From NCBI RefSeq assembly GCF_019665785.1, contig NZ_CP081149.1, forward strand, positions 1,550,001 through 1,614,000: 64,000 nt of DNA, in the 5' to 3' direction. Made by a program: the position numbers and the translations under genes. The stretch comes from Deefgea piscis. GTDB lineage: Bacteria; Pseudomonadota; Gammaproteobacteria; Burkholderiales; Chitinibacteraceae. Below the pieces are notes generated by a model that was given only the letters and a program-made list of their open reading frames with translations, did no database searches and was not told where the DNA came from. Below, piece after piece: positions 62,506 to 64,000 of the stretch (its first letter is position 1; each line of letters begins with the position of its first letter).

Positions 62506-62728
62506 GTCGTCAAATGAAGGAGTAAAACGAAGATTGGGCGATTATCCACAAGAACCGGCGCAAACAAAAGCACTGCGGCAAAAATAATAGTACATAGCAT
62601 GTTCTAGATAACTGTTTTTTATCTAGATACCGTGCAAAATAGCGATTAATGGCAAGATTTCCTCTGATTTAGCGAGGACGTAATTTTTTACCAATGAACG
62701 ATTTAAATTCCTACTAGGAGTGTTGGTT

Positions 62729-63151
62729 ATGGCGCATCTCACCCCCATCAAAGTGCATGGGTTTCATTTGGATTTGTATGGGCACGTCAATAACGCGCGT
62801 TATTTAGAATTTTTAGAAGAAGCGCGCTGGGGCTTGATGGAAGAGTATGGCGATTTATCGTGGTTTATGGCGCAAAAAATGGCCTTAGTGGTCAGCCGCG
62901 TCGATATTCGCTATATCCGCGCCGCAACAATGGGCGATCAGTTGCTGATCGAAACGCGCTTGGTTGAATTATTACCACGCGAAGGCAAAATCCATCAGCG
63001 CATCGTGCGTAAAGACAATGGCAAGGTCGTTGCTGAGGCTGACATTAGCTTTGCGGTGATTCACCCAGAGCAAAGAGGCGCGCTATTGATCGAAGGCGAG
63101 TTGTTTGAGCGGTTTAATCAGATTTTATTGGCAACGAGTGAATTGGTATGA
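62729..63151 (+). CDS. Acyl-CoA thioesterase, YbgC/4HBT family
   Basis: 140 residues from ATG 62729 (AGGAG eight bases upstream). Hot-dog fold: VHGFHLDLYGHVNNARYLEFLEEAR as two consecutive conserved blocks, in which the Asp of DLYGHVNN is catalytic. The middle (LVVSRVDIRYIRAATMGDQL) is typical. It hydrolyses acyl-CoA; the chain-length preference is unknown. It overlaps the lipoprotein gene by 4 bp (ATGA). Confidence 0.9.
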   Translation: MAHLTPIKVHGFHLDLYGHVNNARYLEFLEEARWGLMEEYGDLSWFMAQKMALVVSRVDIRYIRAATMGDQLLIETRLVELLPREGKIHQRIVRKDNGKVVAEADISFAVIHPEQRGALLIEGELFERFNQILLATSELV

Positions 63152-63606
63152 CGTGGTTGCAGCGAGTAGTCGGTGTTTTGGTCTTGAGTTTGCTAAGTGC
63201 GTGTAGCGGCATTGTTAATTTTGAAAAACCACAAGTGAATCTAGCCGGTTTAGAAGTGCTGGATTTGGGCTTGTTGGAGCAAAAATTTGTGGTGTCATTG
63301 CGCGTGACCAATCCAAACGATATGGCTTTGCCGATTGATGGTTTGAAGATGAAGCTCGATGTGAATGGCCAGCCCTTTGCAACCGGCGTCTCCAATCAAA
63401 AAGTAACATTGCCGCGCTTGGGTGAGGCGGTAGTTAAAGTGAATGTAACGACCAATCTGAGCAATATTTGGAAGCAAATTAAAGCCATTCAAAGTAAATC
63501 ACTGGCGTATACGGTTTCTGGGCAGTTATTTGTTCCTTTAGTGCCCGGTGGCATTAGCTTTAATCGGCAAGGCGAGTTGTCCAGCCTAGGGGCAGCAGCG
63601 AAATAA
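63148..63606 (+). CDS. LEA14/WHy-type lipoprotein
   Basis: 152 residues. Lipoprotein signal RVVGVLVLSLLSAC with Cys19 as the acylation site. The rest is one water-stress (WHy/LEA type 2) beta-sandwich domain: VVSLRVTNPNDMALPIDG, LDVNGQPFATGVS, LPRLGEAVVKVNVTTN. Function in bacteria is not established. Overlaps the thioesterase gene. Confidence 0.88.
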   Translation: MTWLQRVVGVLVLSLLSACSGIVNFEKPQVNLAGLEVLDLGLLEQKFVVSLRVTNPNDMALPIDGLKMKLDVNGQPFATGVSNQKVTLPRLGEAVVKVNVTTNLSNIWKQIKAIQSKSLAYTVSGQLFVPLVPGGISFNRQGELSSLGAAAK

Positions 63607-63727
63607 GGGTTGATTGTTGATTTTAGTGCCGACCCAACGCGCACGGCATCGTATTCACAGTCATCTGTTGCGGCCTTATCTTGGGCAATGTTCAGATTAC
63701 GTGTTGATGGTGATTAAAGCTTCGCGG

Positions 63728-63840
63728 CATTCCCTCTCCCTTGATGGGAGAGGGTTAGGGTGAGGGTGATACTGCGGCGTATATTTTAAGCTCAACACAC
63801 CCATCCCAACCTTCCCCCGTCGAGGGGGAAGGGGTTGAAG
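63728..63840. repeat. Dispersed 'ccctctccc / gggagaggg' repeat
   Basis: CCCTCTCCC-TTGAT-GGGAGAGGG, then TTAGGGTGAGGGTG, followed at ~63803-63835 by a second palindromic half, CCCAACCTTCCCCC / GGGGGAAGGGG. This is a widespread proteobacterial intergenic repeat. Apart from it and element 13, the 367-bp gap 63607-63973 holds nothing I can name. Confidence 0.7.
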
Positions 63841-63907
63841 TCGATCTGCTCAAGCACTTGTGATACCAGCCATCAACATCAAATCTGAACAAAGCCTTAT
63901 CTTGTTG

Positions 63908-63954
63908 GGTATTTCAATCTGGGCTATATCAATAATAGTCTGCATTCATATACC
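63908..63954. repeat. 47-bp GGTAT...ATACC element, copy 13
   Basis: Exactly 47 bp with perfect ends, 19 bases before the start codon of the right-edge CDS. Internal TGGGC (13-17) and GTCTG (31-35). Confidence 0.85.
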
Positions 63955-63973
63955 GCTTTCATTGGAGTGACAA

Positions 63974-64000
63974 ATGGGAATCAATCAAGCGAAACAAGAG
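63974..64000 (+). CDS. Start of a CDS truncated by the right window edge
   Basis: ATG at 63974 with GGAG eight bases upstream, followed by nine open codons (MGINQAKQE). Too short to identify. Confidence 0.45.

Noticed and set aside
5003..63954. 47-bp elements as CRISPR repeats or integron attC sites
   Set aside because: They are scattered singly, kilobases apart, with no array and no cas or integrase gene, and attC core sites are absent.
5003..63954. 47-bp elements as Neisseria Correia elements or dRS3
   Set aside because: Correia elements are over 100 bp with other ends; dRS3 is 20 bp with ATTCCC/GGGAAT. Neither matches.

Overview
The window reads as chromosomal DNA of a betaproteobacterium, most likely Neisseriales, family Chitinibacteraceae (Deefgea/Chitinibacter-like). 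This placement is inference from gene content: yqgE-yqgF-pyrB-pyrC' order, a PhaM-type PHA granule protein, split PntAA/PntAB transhydrogenase, a secreted protein with two chitin-binding-like repeats, and moderate GC with short intergenic gaps. No phage, plasmid or insertion-sequence transposase gene is visible. About 60 protein genes, one tRNA-Arg(ACG), and many terminators and intergenic repeats were found.

Layout. 1-3.3 kb (minus): a stressosome operon, rsbR (globin-coupled, haem ligand His present), rsbS, rsbT and an rsbX-like phosphatase, translationally coupled to a PAS histidine kinase that runs off the left edge. 3.6-5.0 kb: DNA photolyase. 5.2-7.8 kb: GntR/YtrA regulator plus ABC exporter. 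8.0-11.6 kb: yqgE, yqgF, pyrB and a dihydroorotase homologue that has lost its metal ligands. 11.7-16.8 kb (minus): mltA, phaM, maeB, response regulator. 17.0-18.3 kb: trpS preceded by a complete transcription attenuator with a Trp-Trp leader peptide. 18.4-28.7 kb (minus): MscS-type channel, Met-rich DUF4396 membrane protein, prfC, large sensor kinase, uup. 28.8-32.8 kb: MltF-like enzyme, pyk, an RsuA-family pseudouridine synthase. 32.8-42 kb: Hpt/HD-GYP protein, yceH, cold-shock gene, acyltransferase, pgk, FMN reductase, AI-2E-family exporter, double-receiver regulator, ndh. 42-48.7 kb: chitin-binding-like protein, satP, rarD, tRNA-Arg, GGDEF/EAL protein, periplasmic binding protein. 48.8-54.7 kb: peroxiredoxin, zapE, an AT-rich orphan, quinone reductase, DinB protein, GNAT-GNAT-pentapeptide fusion. 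55-63.6 kb: Lar-like zinc ribbon, pntB-pntAB-pntAA, a Fur-box DUF2325 gene, mutY-asmA, thioesterase plus lipoprotein. A new CDS starts at the right edge.

Two observations stand out. First, thirteen intergenic places carry a segment of exactly 47 bp with the symmetric pattern GGTAT-N7-YANRC-N13-GYNTR-N7-ATACC. Ends, internal half-sites and length are conserved, while the rest of the sequence differs from copy to copy. I know of no described family like this; it looks like a chromosome-wide protein-binding site or micro-element. Second, the trpS leader contains a 17-codon peptide with tandem Trp codons and mutually exclusive hairpins, which indicates ribosome-mediated attenuation of a tRNA synthetase gene.

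Much of the rest is housekeeping: glycolysis (pyk, pgk), redox balance (ndh, pnt, maeB), pyrimidine synthesis, cell wall (mltA, mltF-like) and translation (prfC, trpS). Signal transduction is unusually abundant: stressosome, two sensor kinases, two receiver proteins, HD-GYP and GGDEF/EAL proteins.
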